DNA from: Flavobacterium sp.
GTDB taxonomy: Bacteria > Bacteroidota > Bacteroidia > Flavobacteriales > Flavobacteriaceae
Length of the DNA stretch: 64,000 bases
NCBI RefSeq assembly: GCF_029945805.1
Contig: NZ_JAQSDH010000044.1
Coordinates: forward strand, 104,398-168,397
Reading direction: 5' to 3'
The translations under genes and the position numbers were made by a program. The notes beneath the pieces were generated by a model, which saw nothing but the letters and a program-made list of their open reading frames with translations, was not told the DNA's origin and did no database searches. Shown one piece after another: positions 1 to 7,653 of this stretch. The stretch's first letter is position 1; every line of letters starts with the position of its first letter.

Positions 1-774
1 TTACCCGGAGACTACTATGATTATAGAAAGAACATCAATTTTAATAATGCTGAACTTTCAAATTATGCGCCTTATGTGATGTATTTGTCTAACATGCTCA
101 ACAATATGGGGACGATAAATTATCACAATCACTTTACTGAAAAAGATTTGGCCTTGAAAACCAACATTAATAAAATGAATATTGCGGATACGCTGATCAA
201 AAATGATAAGTTAAAAAACAACATTTTGAATAATATTGCTTTTACATACTTGCTTGAAGATCAGAATATGGCAAACAACAATAAATTCTTAGAAACCTAT
301 AATAAACTTTCTACAGACAAAAGTAAAAAGAACGAGATCACGACGATTTGCAATGCGATAAAGATGCTCGAAGTTGGCCAGCCTTTACCAGAAGTAATTT
401 TGAACGATATAAGTGGTACTAAAATCACATCTTCAAGTGTATGCAAACCCAATACGGTTTTTTTCTTTTGGACTGTAAATGCTAAGGCGCATTTCGAATC
501 GGTTCACAGAAAAGTTATGGCATTAAAAACAAAGTTTCCGCAATATAATTTTGTGGCTGTAAATATCAATGACAGTGCAGAAGATTGGAAAAAAGTTTTA
601 TCATCTTATAAGTTCGATGGCATAACAGAACTACACTGTTCCGATTTTGAAAACATTAAAAACAAATGGGCAATTAATAAAATTCATCGAACTATAATTA
701 TGGATCACAAAGGCTTGATTAAAAATGCTTTTGCCAATATTTTCGATTCACAATTTGAGGATAACTTGAAGTAG
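1..774 (+). CDS. Thioredoxin-fold (TlpA-like) protein, 3' part only
   Basis: The reading frame is open from the first base of the window, so this is the C-terminal about 257 residues of a longer protein whose start lies upstream. The last 140 residues have the layout of a TlpA/AhpC-type thioredoxin domain: a GQPLPEVIL entry strand, a hydrophobic strand ending in FFFWTVNAKAHF, and later a WAINKIHRTIIMD segment where the cis-proline strand would lie. The two redox cysteines of the usual WCxxC site are missing (WTVNAKAHF). It therefore probably does not act as a classical disulfide reductase. The family assignment is inferred from layout; the role is unknown. Confidence 0.7.
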   Translation, partial: LPGDYYDYRKNINFNNAELSNYAPYVMYLSNMLNNMGTINYHNHFTEKDLALKTNINKMNIADTLIKNDKLKNNILNNIAFTYLLEDQNMANNNKFLETYNKLSTDKSKKNEITTICNAIKMLEVGQPLPEVILNDISGTKITSSSVCKPNTVFFFWTVNAKAHFESVHRKVMALKTKFPQYNFVAVNINDSAEDWKKVLSSYKFDGITELHCSDFENIKNKWAINKIHRTIIMDHKGLIKNAFANIFDSQFEDNLK

Positions 775-805
775 ACTTCTTAGACTTTTTAGACTTCTTA
801 GATAT

Positions 806-842
806 AAAAAATCCCGATGCTATTTAAGTATCGGGATTTTTT
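806..842. terminator. Bidirectional rho-independent terminator
   Basis: A hairpin with arms ATCCCGA (811-817) and TCGGGAT (831-837) is flanked by A-run and T-run, so it can stop transcription from both converging genes (the thioredoxin-fold gene and the aldolase). Just before it, at 771-801, a 10-bp unit TAGACTTNTT is repeated three times. Confidence 0.85.
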
Positions 843-903
843 GTATTTATTATTAAACTGTTCACTAATCCCGAAACTTCGAGACTAATCGCTGAATACT
901 ATT

Positions 904-1560
904 TTACTTATTTCCTTTTTCGTAATCAGCTATAAATTGAGCCAAACCAATGTCTGTTAATGGATGTTTCAGTAAACCTAATATTGATGATAACGGACCC
1001 GTCATCACATCAGCACCAATTTTGGCACAGTTCACCACGTGCATAGTGTGACGTATAGAAGCGGCTAAGATTTGAGTTTCAAAAGCATAATTATCATAAA
1101 TCTCGCGAATTTCTTGAATCAATCCCAAGCCATCCGTAGAACAATCGTCTAATCTTCCTAAAAATGGAGAAACATAAGTTGCACCCGCTTTTGCCGCCAA
1201 TAAAGCTTGACCCGCAGAGAATACTAAAGTAACATTTGTTTTAACGCCTTTATCTGAAAAATATTTACAAGCTCTGATTCCTTCTTTTGTCATTGGTAAT
1301 TTTACCACGATTTGTTCATGTAAATCAGCCAACTCCTCGCCTTCCTTTATCATTCCATCATAATCAACAGCGTTTACTTCAGCACTGACATCGCCATCTA
1401 CTATGTTGCAAATGTCAACATAATGTTTCAGGATGTTGTTTTTTCCTGTAATTCCTTCTTTTGCCATCAACGAAGGGTTTGTAGTAACGCCATCAAGAAC
1501 GCCTAATTCCTGAGCTTCTTTGATTTCTTTTAGATTGGCAGTGTCAATAAAAAATTTCAT
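904..1560 (-). CDS. fsa: Fructose-6-phosphate aldolase / TalC-type transaldolase
   Basis: 218 residues, the usual length of the small decameric FSA/TalC class of transaldolase. It opens with [13 protein letters not shown] and has TTNPSL near residue 27. The Schiff-base lysine is in [11 protein letters not shown], followed by the [18 protein letters not shown] strand. It would act in the cytoplasm on fructose 6-phosphate or in sedoheptulose/erythrose exchange; the sequence alone does not separate aldolase from transaldolase activity. The gene stands alone, with a repeat-rich 300-bp stretch before its start. Confidence 0.93.
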   Translation of the reverse strand: MKFFIDTANLKEIKEAQELGVLDGVTTNPSLMAKEGITGKNNILKHYVDICNIVDGDVSAEVNAVDYDGMIKEGEELADLHEQIVVKLPMTKEGIRACKYFSDKGVKTNVTLVFSAGQALLAAKAGATYVSPFLGRLDDCSTDGLGLIQEIREIYDNYAFETQILAASIRHTMHVVNCAKIGADVMTGPLSSILGLLKHPLTDIGLAQFIADYEKGNK

Positions 1561-1589
1561 AATATATAATTAAGTGTTGTTTCTGTTGT

Positions 1590-1655
1590 GGGCGTTCCCC
1601 TAACGGGTCAGGCTATCCGCAGTGCATGGCACTTGCTCCTATCCTTAACGCAATC
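1590..1655. repeat. Dispersed flavobacterial intergenic repeat (partial)
   Basis: The segment GGGCGTTCCCCTAACGGG...GGCTATCCGC resembles the reverse complement of 41250-41283. It appears to belong to the same repeat family as the elements near 9716, 36061 and 41103. It lies in the 5' leader of the aldolase gene. Confidence 0.55.
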
Positions 1656-1680
1656 GTGTACAAAGTTACATATTCAATTT

Positions 1681-1806
1681 CAAAAATCAATAGCAATTTC
1701 AAAAATCAATAGCAATGTCAAAAATCAATAGCAATAGCAATGTCAAAAATCAATAGCAATGTCAATTTCAAAAATCAATAGCTATTTCAAAAGTCAATAC
1801 CAATGG
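1681..1806. repeat. Tandem array of about 19-bp units
   Basis: Six units of the form CAAAAATCAATAGCAATTT start at 1681, 1700, 1719, 1744, 1769 and 1788. Two units are 25 bp long because of one extra CAAT-containing hexamer, so the array is built from 6-bp and 19-bp steps. The stretch 1836-1865 carries the inverse motif (ATTGACATTG, ATTGTCATTG) and could pair with it. No coding capacity is visible. Confidence 0.85.
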
Positions 1807-1862
1807 AAAAATTAAACTGATATATTGAATATTTTCATTGACATTGTAATTGTCATTGACAT

Positions 1863-2666
1863 TTACAGTTTATAATGATTCATCAGCATCTTTTCGTAGA
1901 TTCTGTCTGGTAAAATTCGTTTTAAAACAATAGAAAATTTCTGCATAAACGCACCCACTTTATAGTGTAGTTTTGGACTTTTACTGTTGATAATCTCATA
2001 AATTGCTAGTGCCATTTCGTCTGGATTGTTTCCACTATCGACATGTTCATCCATTTGACTCAACGTATTTCCGTATGGGATTTCATAAGCTGAACCCACA
2101 ATCAACGGAGCATGAAATCTTCCGGAAGCAATGTTGGTAGCAAAATCACCTGGAGCGACATTTGTAATATTGATTCCAAAACTTTTCACTTCCATACTTA
2201 TGGCCTCGGTTATAAGTTCCAACGCACCTTTAGACGCAGAATAAATTCCACGATACGGCAATCCCATATAACCTGCGATAGAAGTAATATTGATAATCAA
2301 ACCCGATTTTTGTTCTCGCATTTGAGGCAAAACGGCCTTAATCACTTCAATAGGTCCAAAGAAATTAGTCTCGAAATTATTGCGCATTTCGCTGGTTGGA
2401 ATTTCTTCAATGGGTCCCGTAATTCCAACACCTGCATTATTAATCACAACATCAATTCGACTAGAAATTGATATTACTTTGGCAACCGCAAGTTGAATAC
2501 TTTCTGCATTTCGAACATCCAAAGCGATTAATGGAAATACAGAATTGGTGATTTTTTCAGGATTTCGACTGGTTCCGTAAACCGTAAAACCTTTGTGGAA
2601 TAAAAACTCTCCGATGGCTTTCCCAATTCCGGATGAACCGCCTGTAATTACTACTACTTTGCTCAT
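1863..2666 (-). CDS. Short-chain dehydrogenase/reductase (SDR)
   Basis: 267 residues with the classical SDR plan. The nucleotide site is TGGSSGIGKAIG near the N-terminus, then NNAGVG, a catalytic serine in NITSIAGY, and the YSASKGAL motif with Tyr and Lys. The Rossmann fold binds NAD(P)(H); the C-terminal substrate lid (GRFHAPLIVG onwards) resembles SDRs acting on lipids or retinoids, but the substrate cannot be read from sequence. Its stop codon borders the 19-bp repeat region. It appears to be a single gene. Confidence 0.9.
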   Translation of the reverse strand: MSKVVVITGGSSGIGKAIGEFLFHKGFTVYGTSRNPEKITNSVFPLIALDVRNAESIQLAVAKVISISSRIDVVINNAGVGITGPIEEIPTSEMRNNFETNFFGPIEVIKAVLPQMREQKSGLIINITSIAGYMGLPYRGIYSASKGALELITEAISMEVKSFGINITNVAPGDFATNIASGRFHAPLIVGSAYEIPYGNTLSQMDEHVDSGNNPDEMALAIYEIINSKSPKLHYKVGAFMQKFSIVLKRILPDRIYEKMLMNHYKL

Positions 2667-2766
2667 TTTTTTTTAGATAAAAGAGGATAGACAATACTTA
2701 ATATCCGATAAAATATCTATCATCTATTCGTCTATTATCTATCAGTTTATTTTGGGTTAAAGATAC

Positions 2767-3765
2767 TTAGTTTAATTGTATTCCTAAACCCGGTTTTTCG
2801 CTCAGACAAATTTTACCAAATACGATTTCGCTCCCTTTAGCAATATCATTTGCAATAAGATTTGCACCATCTAAATCGGCGTAATCGCAATACGGAGCCA
2901 AAACTGCAGCAGCGGAAATTCCGATGGACGATTCGGTCATACAGCCAATCATAATTTTATAATTTAGTGCTTTGGCAGCGGAAATCATTGCTAAAGCAGG
3001 AGTCAATCCCCCACATTTTACAAGTTTTATGTTGATACTTCTGTAATGGTGTTGTAAATCGTTTAGTACTGAACTATCCTGACAATCTTCATCTGCCATC
3101 CAATTTGCAAATTTTGTAGCATGTAAGATTTCATAATTGGTAGCATCTGGTTTCATGGGTTGTTCAATATACGAAAATTTAGAAATCGCTTCATTATTTT
3201 CGAGCCAAAGGCAATGCTCTTTAGTGAAACTTCCGTTAGAATCTAAAGCCAAAGTTACCTCTAATTCTAATAATCTTGTAATAGCTTTTTCATCAAAATG
3301 ATTGCATTTCACTTTAAATTTGGACCAATTCGATTTTTGAATTTTCTTTATTTGACTTTCAACGATATCAACACTTATTGTAATAGAAGAATCCGGAAGT
3401 TTAGCATAATCGATGGCATTTAGTTGCAAAAAACTTTTCTTTTCGATTTTGCCAAATAGATCCCAATATGCGCAATCTAAAGCTGAACGCAGGAAACTTG
3501 GTAAATCAAATTGCAAAAGGAAATCGTAAAAATCAGTCGGATAAAGTATGTTCTGACTTTCAATTTTAGATTTTATTTTGGTTAAAATAACTTCAAAATC
3601 AGTAAGACTTATATTGTAATAATCTATAGCTGTACATTCGCCGTAACCTTTGCTTCCATTCTTTTCAAGCGATACTACTAAGGCTTCTCTGTGTGTGTAA
3701 TTTCCATAAGCGATGGCAAAGGTTTCTTTGAGTTGAAATCGTACTATTTGCCATGCTAAAACCAT
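2767..3765 (-). CDS. Dipeptide epimerase (L-Ala-D/L-Glu epimerase type, enolase superfamily)
   Basis: The start chosen is the ATG at 3765, giving 332 residues; a longer frame to 3840 would run through the terminator and body of the SRP RNA. Enolase-superfamily residues are present in order: the Lys pair in FKVKC, metal ligands in LDSNG, EQP and DED, the second base in IKLVKCGG, then CMTESS and the DLDG C-terminal motif typical of muconate-lactonizing-group dipeptide epimerases. It would isomerise the D-Glu residue of murein dipeptides for recycling. Substrate specificity is inferred from the family. Confidence 0.85.
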   Translation of the reverse strand: MVLAWQIVRFQLKETFAIAYGNYTHREALVVSLEKNGSKGYGECTAIDYYNISLTDFEVILTKIKSKIESQNILYPTDFYDFLLQFDLPSFLRSALDCAYWDLFGKIEKKSFLQLNAIDYAKLPDSSITISVDIVESQIKKIQKSNWSKFKVKCNHFDEKAITRLLELEVTLALDSNGSFTKEHCLWLENNEAISKFSYIEQPMKPDATNYEILHATKFANWMADEDCQDSSVLNDLQHHYRSINIKLVKCGGLTPALAMISAAKALNYKIMIGCMTESSIGISAAAVLAPYCDYADLDGANLIANDIAKGSEIVFGKICLSEKPGLGIQLN

Positions 3766-3775
3766 TGGTGTAAAA

Positions 3776-3801
3776 ATAAAAAATCCCGAGAATTTCGGGA
3801 C
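3776..3801 (-). terminator. Terminator of the SRP RNA gene
   Basis: On the minus strand TCCCGA (RC of 3795-3800) pairs with TCGGGA (RC of 3784-3789) and is followed by a T-rich run. It lies between the SRP RNA 3' end and the epimerase start codon at 3765. Confidence 0.75.
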
Positions 3802-3819
3802 GCTTTTTTTGAAAAAAAT

Positions 3820-3912
3820 GGCAAGCGACCTACATCGCACCGCTCAACCACATACCTTTGCTATGTTCCCATCCTGGAGGATTTTGCAGGAGCTGGTCGT
3901 GTAGGACTTGCC
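3820..3912 (-). ncRNA. ffs: Bacterial small signal recognition particle RNA (4.5S)
   Basis: Read on the minus strand, the ends GGCAAG (RC of 3907-3912) and CTTGCC (RC of 3820-3825) pair, and GTCCTACA pairs with TGTAGGTC inside them. The apex holds an ATG-GGAA-CAT stem with a GGAA tetraloop. It is followed by AGCAAAGG, the conserved asymmetric loop that binds Ffh, and a GCGGTGCGATGTAGG descending arm. Size is about 93 nt without an Alu domain. A strong promoter upstream and a hairpin terminator downstream frame it. It acts with Ffh in co-translational membrane targeting. Confidence 0.88.
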
Positions 3913-3916
3913 GGTG

Positions 3917-3946
3917 CAAATATACAATCTTTTTGTTTTTTTGCAA
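3917..3946 (-). promoter_or_regulatory. Promoter of the SRP RNA (Bacteroidota type)
   Basis: On the minus strand a TTG (RC of 3944-3946) is separated by 19 nt from TATATTTG (RC of 3917-3924). This matches the Bacteroidota consensus TTTG...TAnnTTTG and places the start at or just before the SRP RNA 5' end. Confidence 0.8.
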
Positions 3947-3998
3947 GGATTTTAGAGCAATATAAATATATTTGTGGTAGAAATTTTAATTCCAAAAA

Positions 3999-5048
3999 AT
4001 GAAAGTTTATAATCCGTTAATTACCATTTTATTAGCCTTAATTATCGCTAGTTGTGGCGACAGTCAAAGAGAAAAAGAAAACTATTTCAGCTTTGATAAC
4101 AATGCGTTAAAATCATTATATCAAGCAACAGATAAAGTAGATTTTACACTAGTTAATACAAAAAATAAAACGATTGACAGCGTTGCTTATTTTGTAGATG
4201 ACAAAAGAGTTTCCTCTGTAAAGGGAAATGGAAAATTCACTTTAGATTTAAATGGAAAAAAATTAGGATACCAAAACCTAAAGGCATTAGTTTATTTTGA
4301 AAGTGATACTATTTCTACTAGAACCCGAATCGAAGTCGCTTCAGGAATTACGATTAAGCCCTTAAAATATACTATTGTAAATACGTACAATCACGATATC
4401 AATGCCTTTACCGAAGGTTTTGAGTTCTATCGCGACACGTTGATGGAAAGCACGGGACAAAATGGAAAATCATATTTCGCCAAAATTGATTACAAAACAG
4501 GTAAAGCCTATAAAAAAGTGGATTTAGACCAACAATATTTTGGAGAAGGAATCACCGTTTTGAACAATAAAATCTACCAATTAACCTGGCAAAATGCAAC
4601 TGGCTTTATTTACGATGCCAATACCTTGAAAAAGATAAAAACGTTTCAATTTGATAAAAAGATTGAAGGTTGGGGAATGACGAATGATGGAAAAAACATT
4701 TATCAATCGGATGGAACGGAGAAAATTTGGACCATGGATCCCGAAACACAAAAAATGACGAATTACATCAATGTCTATACTAATAGCAGTAAAATTCAAA
4801 GCATCAACGAACTCGAATGGATTAACGGAAAAATTTATGGTAATATCTGGCAAAAAGATGCTATTGCAGTTATAAATCCACAAACTGGAGCCGTTGAAGC
4901 TGTTTTAGATTTGACAGCTTTAAAAGCACAAATTAAGAATCCAAAAGCTGATGTTCTTAACGGAATTGCTTACAACAAAAAGACAAATACCATTTTTGTA
5001 ACGGGAAAAAACTGGGACAAAACTTTTGAAATAAAAGTTACCGAGTAA
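3999..5048 (+). CDS. Glutaminyl-peptide cyclotransferase, lipoprotein
   Basis: 349 residues. The N-terminus MKVYNPLITILLALIIASC is a lipoprotein signal with Cys19 as the lipidated residue. From about residue 130 the protein carries the five-bladed propeller of the plant/bacterial glutamine cyclotransferase family: NAFTEGFEF, LMESTGQNGKS, YFGEGITVL, YQLTWQN, GWGMTNDGK, YQSDGTEKIWTMDP, INELEWINGKIYGNIW and LNGIAYN. The enzyme converts N-terminal Gln to pyroglutamate in the periplasm. The first 110 residues beyond the signal form an extra domain of unknown role. Confidence 0.9.
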   Translation: MKVYNPLITILLALIIASCGDSQREKENYFSFDNNALKSLYQATDKVDFTLVNTKNKTIDSVAYFVDDKRVSSVKGNGKFTLDLNGKKLGYQNLKALVYFESDTISTRTRIEVASGITIKPLKYTIVNTYNHDINAFTEGFEFYRDTLMESTGQNGKSYFAKIDYKTGKAYKKVDLDQQYFGEGITVLNNKIYQLTWQNATGFIYDANTLKKIKTFQFDKKIEGWGMTNDGKNIYQSDGTEKIWTMDPETQKMTNYINVYTNSSKIQSINELEWINGKIYGNIWQKDAIAVINPQTGAVEAVLDLTALKAQIKNPKADVLNGIAYNKKTNTIFVTGKNWDKTFEIKVTE

Positions 5049-5067
5049 TTTTTGAAATTAGTATTAT

Positions 5068-5104
5068 AAAAAAAGCCACTCAACTAAAATTAAAGGCTTT
5101 TTTC
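5068..5104. terminator. Bidirectional terminator between convergent genes
   Basis: AAAAAAAGCC (5068-5077) pairs with GGCTTTTTT (5095-5103); it serves both the cyclotransferase gene and the converging gene at 5106-5687. Confidence 0.8.
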
Positions 5105-5105
5105 A

Positions 5106-5687
5106 TTATTTCTTTTTGAATTCCATTTTGGTTGCATCATAAACCATAATGTTTTGCTGTGTTTTGTTCTTTTGTGTAACAGAACCATCGGGATTTAGTT
5201 TGAACTCAAAACCTTCACGTCTGTATTTCTCTTGCGTTTCGGAAGCGGCGGTATTACCCAACATTACTTGCTCAATGATATGATTCGTCAATTGGTAATT
5301 TGAGAACACTTGTTTTTTCGATGTAAGTTCATAAATAACAGTATAAACTGTTGTTTTATCTTCCGATTTTTTCCCCGTAACGACTTTCGTAAGATCGGTC
5401 CAAGTCAGTAAGTACAATTTAACTCCATTGGCCATAAAGGAACTCAACTTGCAATCGGTCGGTTTGAATGAAGCATCAACCGCTTTTACGACCAAAATGT
5501 CATTGGTTTTCCCTTTTTCACTGATCGAAATTTGGAAGTTTCCATTTTTCACTTCGGTAGTAAGATTGTCTAATTTAGGAAATGCTGAAATAGTTGTGCT
5601 CGCTTTTTGCGGTGAAGATTTCTTTTTTTGGCTGTAGCCATTGAAACTTAACAAAGCAACACAAACTGACAAAATTATTTTATTCAT
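5106..5687 (-). CDS. Secreted protein of unknown function
   Basis: 193 residues with a clean Sec signal peptide (MNKIILSVCVALLSFNGYSQ, cleavage expected after the YSQ). The mature part is basic at its start (KKKSSPQK), has no transmembrane segment and no enzyme motif I recognise. It is mostly predicted beta strands with a KNGNFQISISEKGK and YLLTWTDL pattern. Probably periplasmic. It stands alone between a shared terminator and the proteorhodopsin terminator. Confidence 0.7.
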   Translation of the reverse strand: MNKIILSVCVALLSFNGYSQKKKSSPQKASTTISAFPKLDNLTTEVKNGNFQISISEKGKTNDILVVKAVDASFKPTDCKLSSFMANGVKLYLLTWTDLTKVVTGKKSEDKTTVYTVIYELTSKKQVFSNYQLTNHIIEQVMLGNTAASETQEKYRREGFEFKLNPDGSVTQKNKTQQNIMVYDATKMEFKKK

Positions 5688-5752
5688 AGCAGATTATCTT
5701 TTTTAATTAGGTTACCAATGTACAAAATATTATTTTCCAAACTCATTAAATA

Positions 5753-5782
5753 AAAAAAACCGGATAATTGCTTACCCGGTTT
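5753..5782. terminator. Proteorhodopsin terminator, copy 1 of an exact 30-bp repeat
   Basis: A7 is followed by AACCGG-loop-CCCGGTTT, forming a hairpin that ends transcription of the proteorhodopsin gene read on the minus strand. The 30 bases are identical, in the same orientation including the non-palindromic loop, to 7547-7576 at the end of the blh gene. Confidence 0.85.
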
Positions 5783-5809
5783 ACTTATTAAATCATTGAT
5801 ACAAGTGCA

Positions 5810-6538
5810 CTACTCTTTAACTTGTGATTTCACTGCTAAATTATAAATTACAAGACCAAAACCGATTTTGTTAATCGCATCTGCAATGTTGTAAGCAACG
5901 TCTACGCTTCCTTTTCCTAGCATAGAAGTATACCAACCATCAGTTCCGAGCATGTATCCTAAAGGATAAATTGCCCATCCTACTAATACAAACCAACATA
6001 AAATTTTGTGCGCTTCTAAAACAGGACCACCAGCTGCTTTAGCTAATTTTGCCGCACTTCCTAACCAAATTTCATATGCAATTGCAAAATACGCAATTCC
6101 AGAAATAAGACCCCAAATTTGAGCTTGGTCTTTGTAAACAGTTTCTCCTAAATAACCTGTTACTAGCATTACCACAGAATAAAAAATCATTTTCCACAGT
6201 AATCCAGTTTTTGCACCTGCAACTTTTAAGATTAAATAAAATTCTAAACACATTAATGGCACTGTTAAAATCCAATCTACATATCTAAAAAACGTTGGCG
6301 ATTCTTGAAACTCGCCCCAGTATTCTTTCATGTAGAAATAGTGGACTGCAGCAATGAACGTGATTAGCCCTGAAACTAAAACTGATGTGCGCCATTTTTT
6401 ATCAAATTGGTTTAATGATAAAAAGAAAAATGCTGATGCGGCCATCATAGCCATACATCCTACAAAAAAGGTGAACCCAGTGTAATCATCTGGTAGCATT
6501 TTGGAAACTGAAGCAGAAATAAACATAAAATTTGTCAT
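5810..6538 (-). CDS. Proteorhodopsin, light-driven proton pump (predicted green-absorbing)
   Basis: 242 residues with seven hydrophobic helices. Helix C reads RYVDWILTVPLMCLEF: Asp88 (proton acceptor), Thr92 and Glu99 (donor) form the DTE signature of proton pumps, and Met96 sits at the spectral-tuning position, which is Leu/Met in green-tuned and Gln in blue-tuned forms. His66 matches the conserved helix-B histidine that partners the acceptor. Lys224 in ADAINKIGFG is the retinal Schiff-base lysine. It would build a proton gradient across the inner membrane in light. A divergent blh gene upstream supplies the retinal. Confidence 0.96.
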   Translation of the reverse strand: MTNFMFISASVSKMLPDDYTGFTFFVGCMAMMAASAFFFLSLNQFDKKWRTSVLVSGLITFIAAVHYFYMKEYWGEFQESPTFFRYVDWILTVPLMCLEFYLILKVAGAKTGLLWKMIFYSVVMLVTGYLGETVYKDQAQIWGLISGIAYFAIAYEIWLGSAAKLAKAAGGPVLEAHKILCWFVLVGWAIYPLGYMLGTDGWYTSMLGKGSVDVAYNIADAINKIGFGLVIYNLAVKSQVKE

Positions 6539-6590
6539 AATTAAAAGTGTTGGTTATAAAAAATTGAGTTAAAAACTATTTTTGTTTAAT

Positions 6591-6598
6591 CAAATATA
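6591..6598 (-). promoter_or_regulatory. -7 element of the proteorhodopsin promoter
   Basis: The minus strand reads TATATTTG, a perfect TAnnTTTG match, about 52 nt before the start codon. The TTTTG upstream (RC of 6612-6616) is closer than the usual -33 spacing, so the upstream half is uncertain. Confidence 0.65.
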
Positions 6599-6670
6599 GA
6601 AAAGATTGAACAAAATAAAAAACAATTTCTTTATTTTTTTTTCAGTATTTTTAAACAAAACTTAAAGTAA

Positions 6671-7561
6671 ATGTCTAAAAATTCCAATTTATCAATAGTA
6701 GCAAGCTTTTCAGGCCTTTGGATAACCTCGTTTTTTGCACAAAATTTTCAAATTATTCTAGGTTTTATACTAATTTTCTCCTTTGGAATACTGCATGGCG
6801 CAAACGATTTAGTACTTTTAAAAAAAATAGATGTATCCAAAAGGTCAATTTCATTCAAAAAATTGATAACATCATATATTGTTGTTGTTAGTGCCTCCGC
6901 ACTACTTTTTATCATAATTCCGTGGTTGGCCTTACTTTTATTTATTTTAGTTAGTGGTTATCATTTTGGCGAACAACATTGGCAAGAATTAGAAAATGAT
7001 ACAGTAAAATGGATTAAACCCCTTTTTCAATTTAATTATGGCATTTTCATTTTATTGTTGCTATTTGTATTTCACATAAAAGAAGTAGAGGAAATAGTTT
7101 TCTCGATCATACGTATAAATATTGATTTTATAAAAATCGCTTATTTAGTACTTTTTTTTGGTTGTACTTTAATTATGTTCTTTGTTTACTTCATTTTTAA
7201 ATCTGTAAAATTTAAAAACAGTATGATTGAAGAATTACTTTATCTAGTAGTTTTTACAATTCTTTTTAAGGTAGGAAGTTTAATCTGGGGATTTGCACTC
7301 TACTTTATCTTTTGGCATAGTATTCCATCGTTACAAGATCAAATAAAATTCTTGTACGGAAAGTATAGTTTCCAGAATTTTAAATTATATTTCAAATCTG
7401 CTTTTATATATTGGATAACATCTCTTCTCGGAATTGTTATCTTGTACTTAATAGTAAAGGATGAAACCATTTTTGACGCTTTGTTCTTTTCTTTTCTGGC
7501 GGCAATAACTTTTCCCCATGCTTGGGTTATTTTAAAAATGTTTACTAAAAAAACCGGATAA
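6671..7561 (+). CDS. blh: Brp/Blh family beta-carotene 15,15'-dioxygenase
   Basis: 296 residues, highly hydrophobic with about eight membrane segments. The family histidine motifs occur in order: ILHGANDLVLL (near residue 42), GYHFGEQHW (near 98), FWHSIPSLQDQ (near 217) and FPHAWVILKMF near the C-terminus. The enzyme splits beta-carotene into two retinals in the membrane. It is divergent from proteorhodopsin with 132 bp between them, so one intergenic region can control pump and chromophore. The last codons KKTG and the stop codon lie within the 30-bp terminator repeat. Confidence 0.92.
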   Translation: MSKNSNLSIVASFSGLWITSFFAQNFQIILGFILIFSFGILHGANDLVLLKKIDVSKRSISFKKLITSYIVVVSASALLFIIIPWLALLLFILVSGYHFGEQHWQELENDTVKWIKPLFQFNYGIFILLLLFVFHIKEVEEIVFSIIRINIDFIKIAYLVLFFGCTLIMFFVYFIFKSVKFKNSMIEELLYLVVFTILFKVGSLIWGFALYFIFWHSIPSLQDQIKFLYGKYSFQNFKLYFKSAFIYWITSLLGIVILYLIVKDETIFDALFFSFLAAITFPHAWVILKMFTKKTG

Positions 7562-7576
7562 TTGCTTACCCGGTTT
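7547..7576. terminator. blh terminator, copy 2 of the exact 30-bp repeat
   Basis: Identical to 5753-5782 over 30 bases and different immediately outside on both sides. It includes the final codons and TAA stop of blh (7559-7561), so terminator and coding end overlap. Confidence 0.85.
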
Positions 7577-7653
7577 GTTCTTATTTAATTTTTTCCGATT
7601 TGCATCGGAATAAGCGATTCATGTAATTTTATTATATAAAATTGGTTCTCTGC

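Noticed and set aside
2112..2471. Plus-strand frame within the SDR gene
   Set aside because: It is the antisense shadow of a clear SDR with all catalytic motifs.
2767..3840. Long start of the epimerase at 3840
   Set aside because: The added 25 residues would lie in the SRP RNA and its terminator; the ATG at 3765 fits the family.
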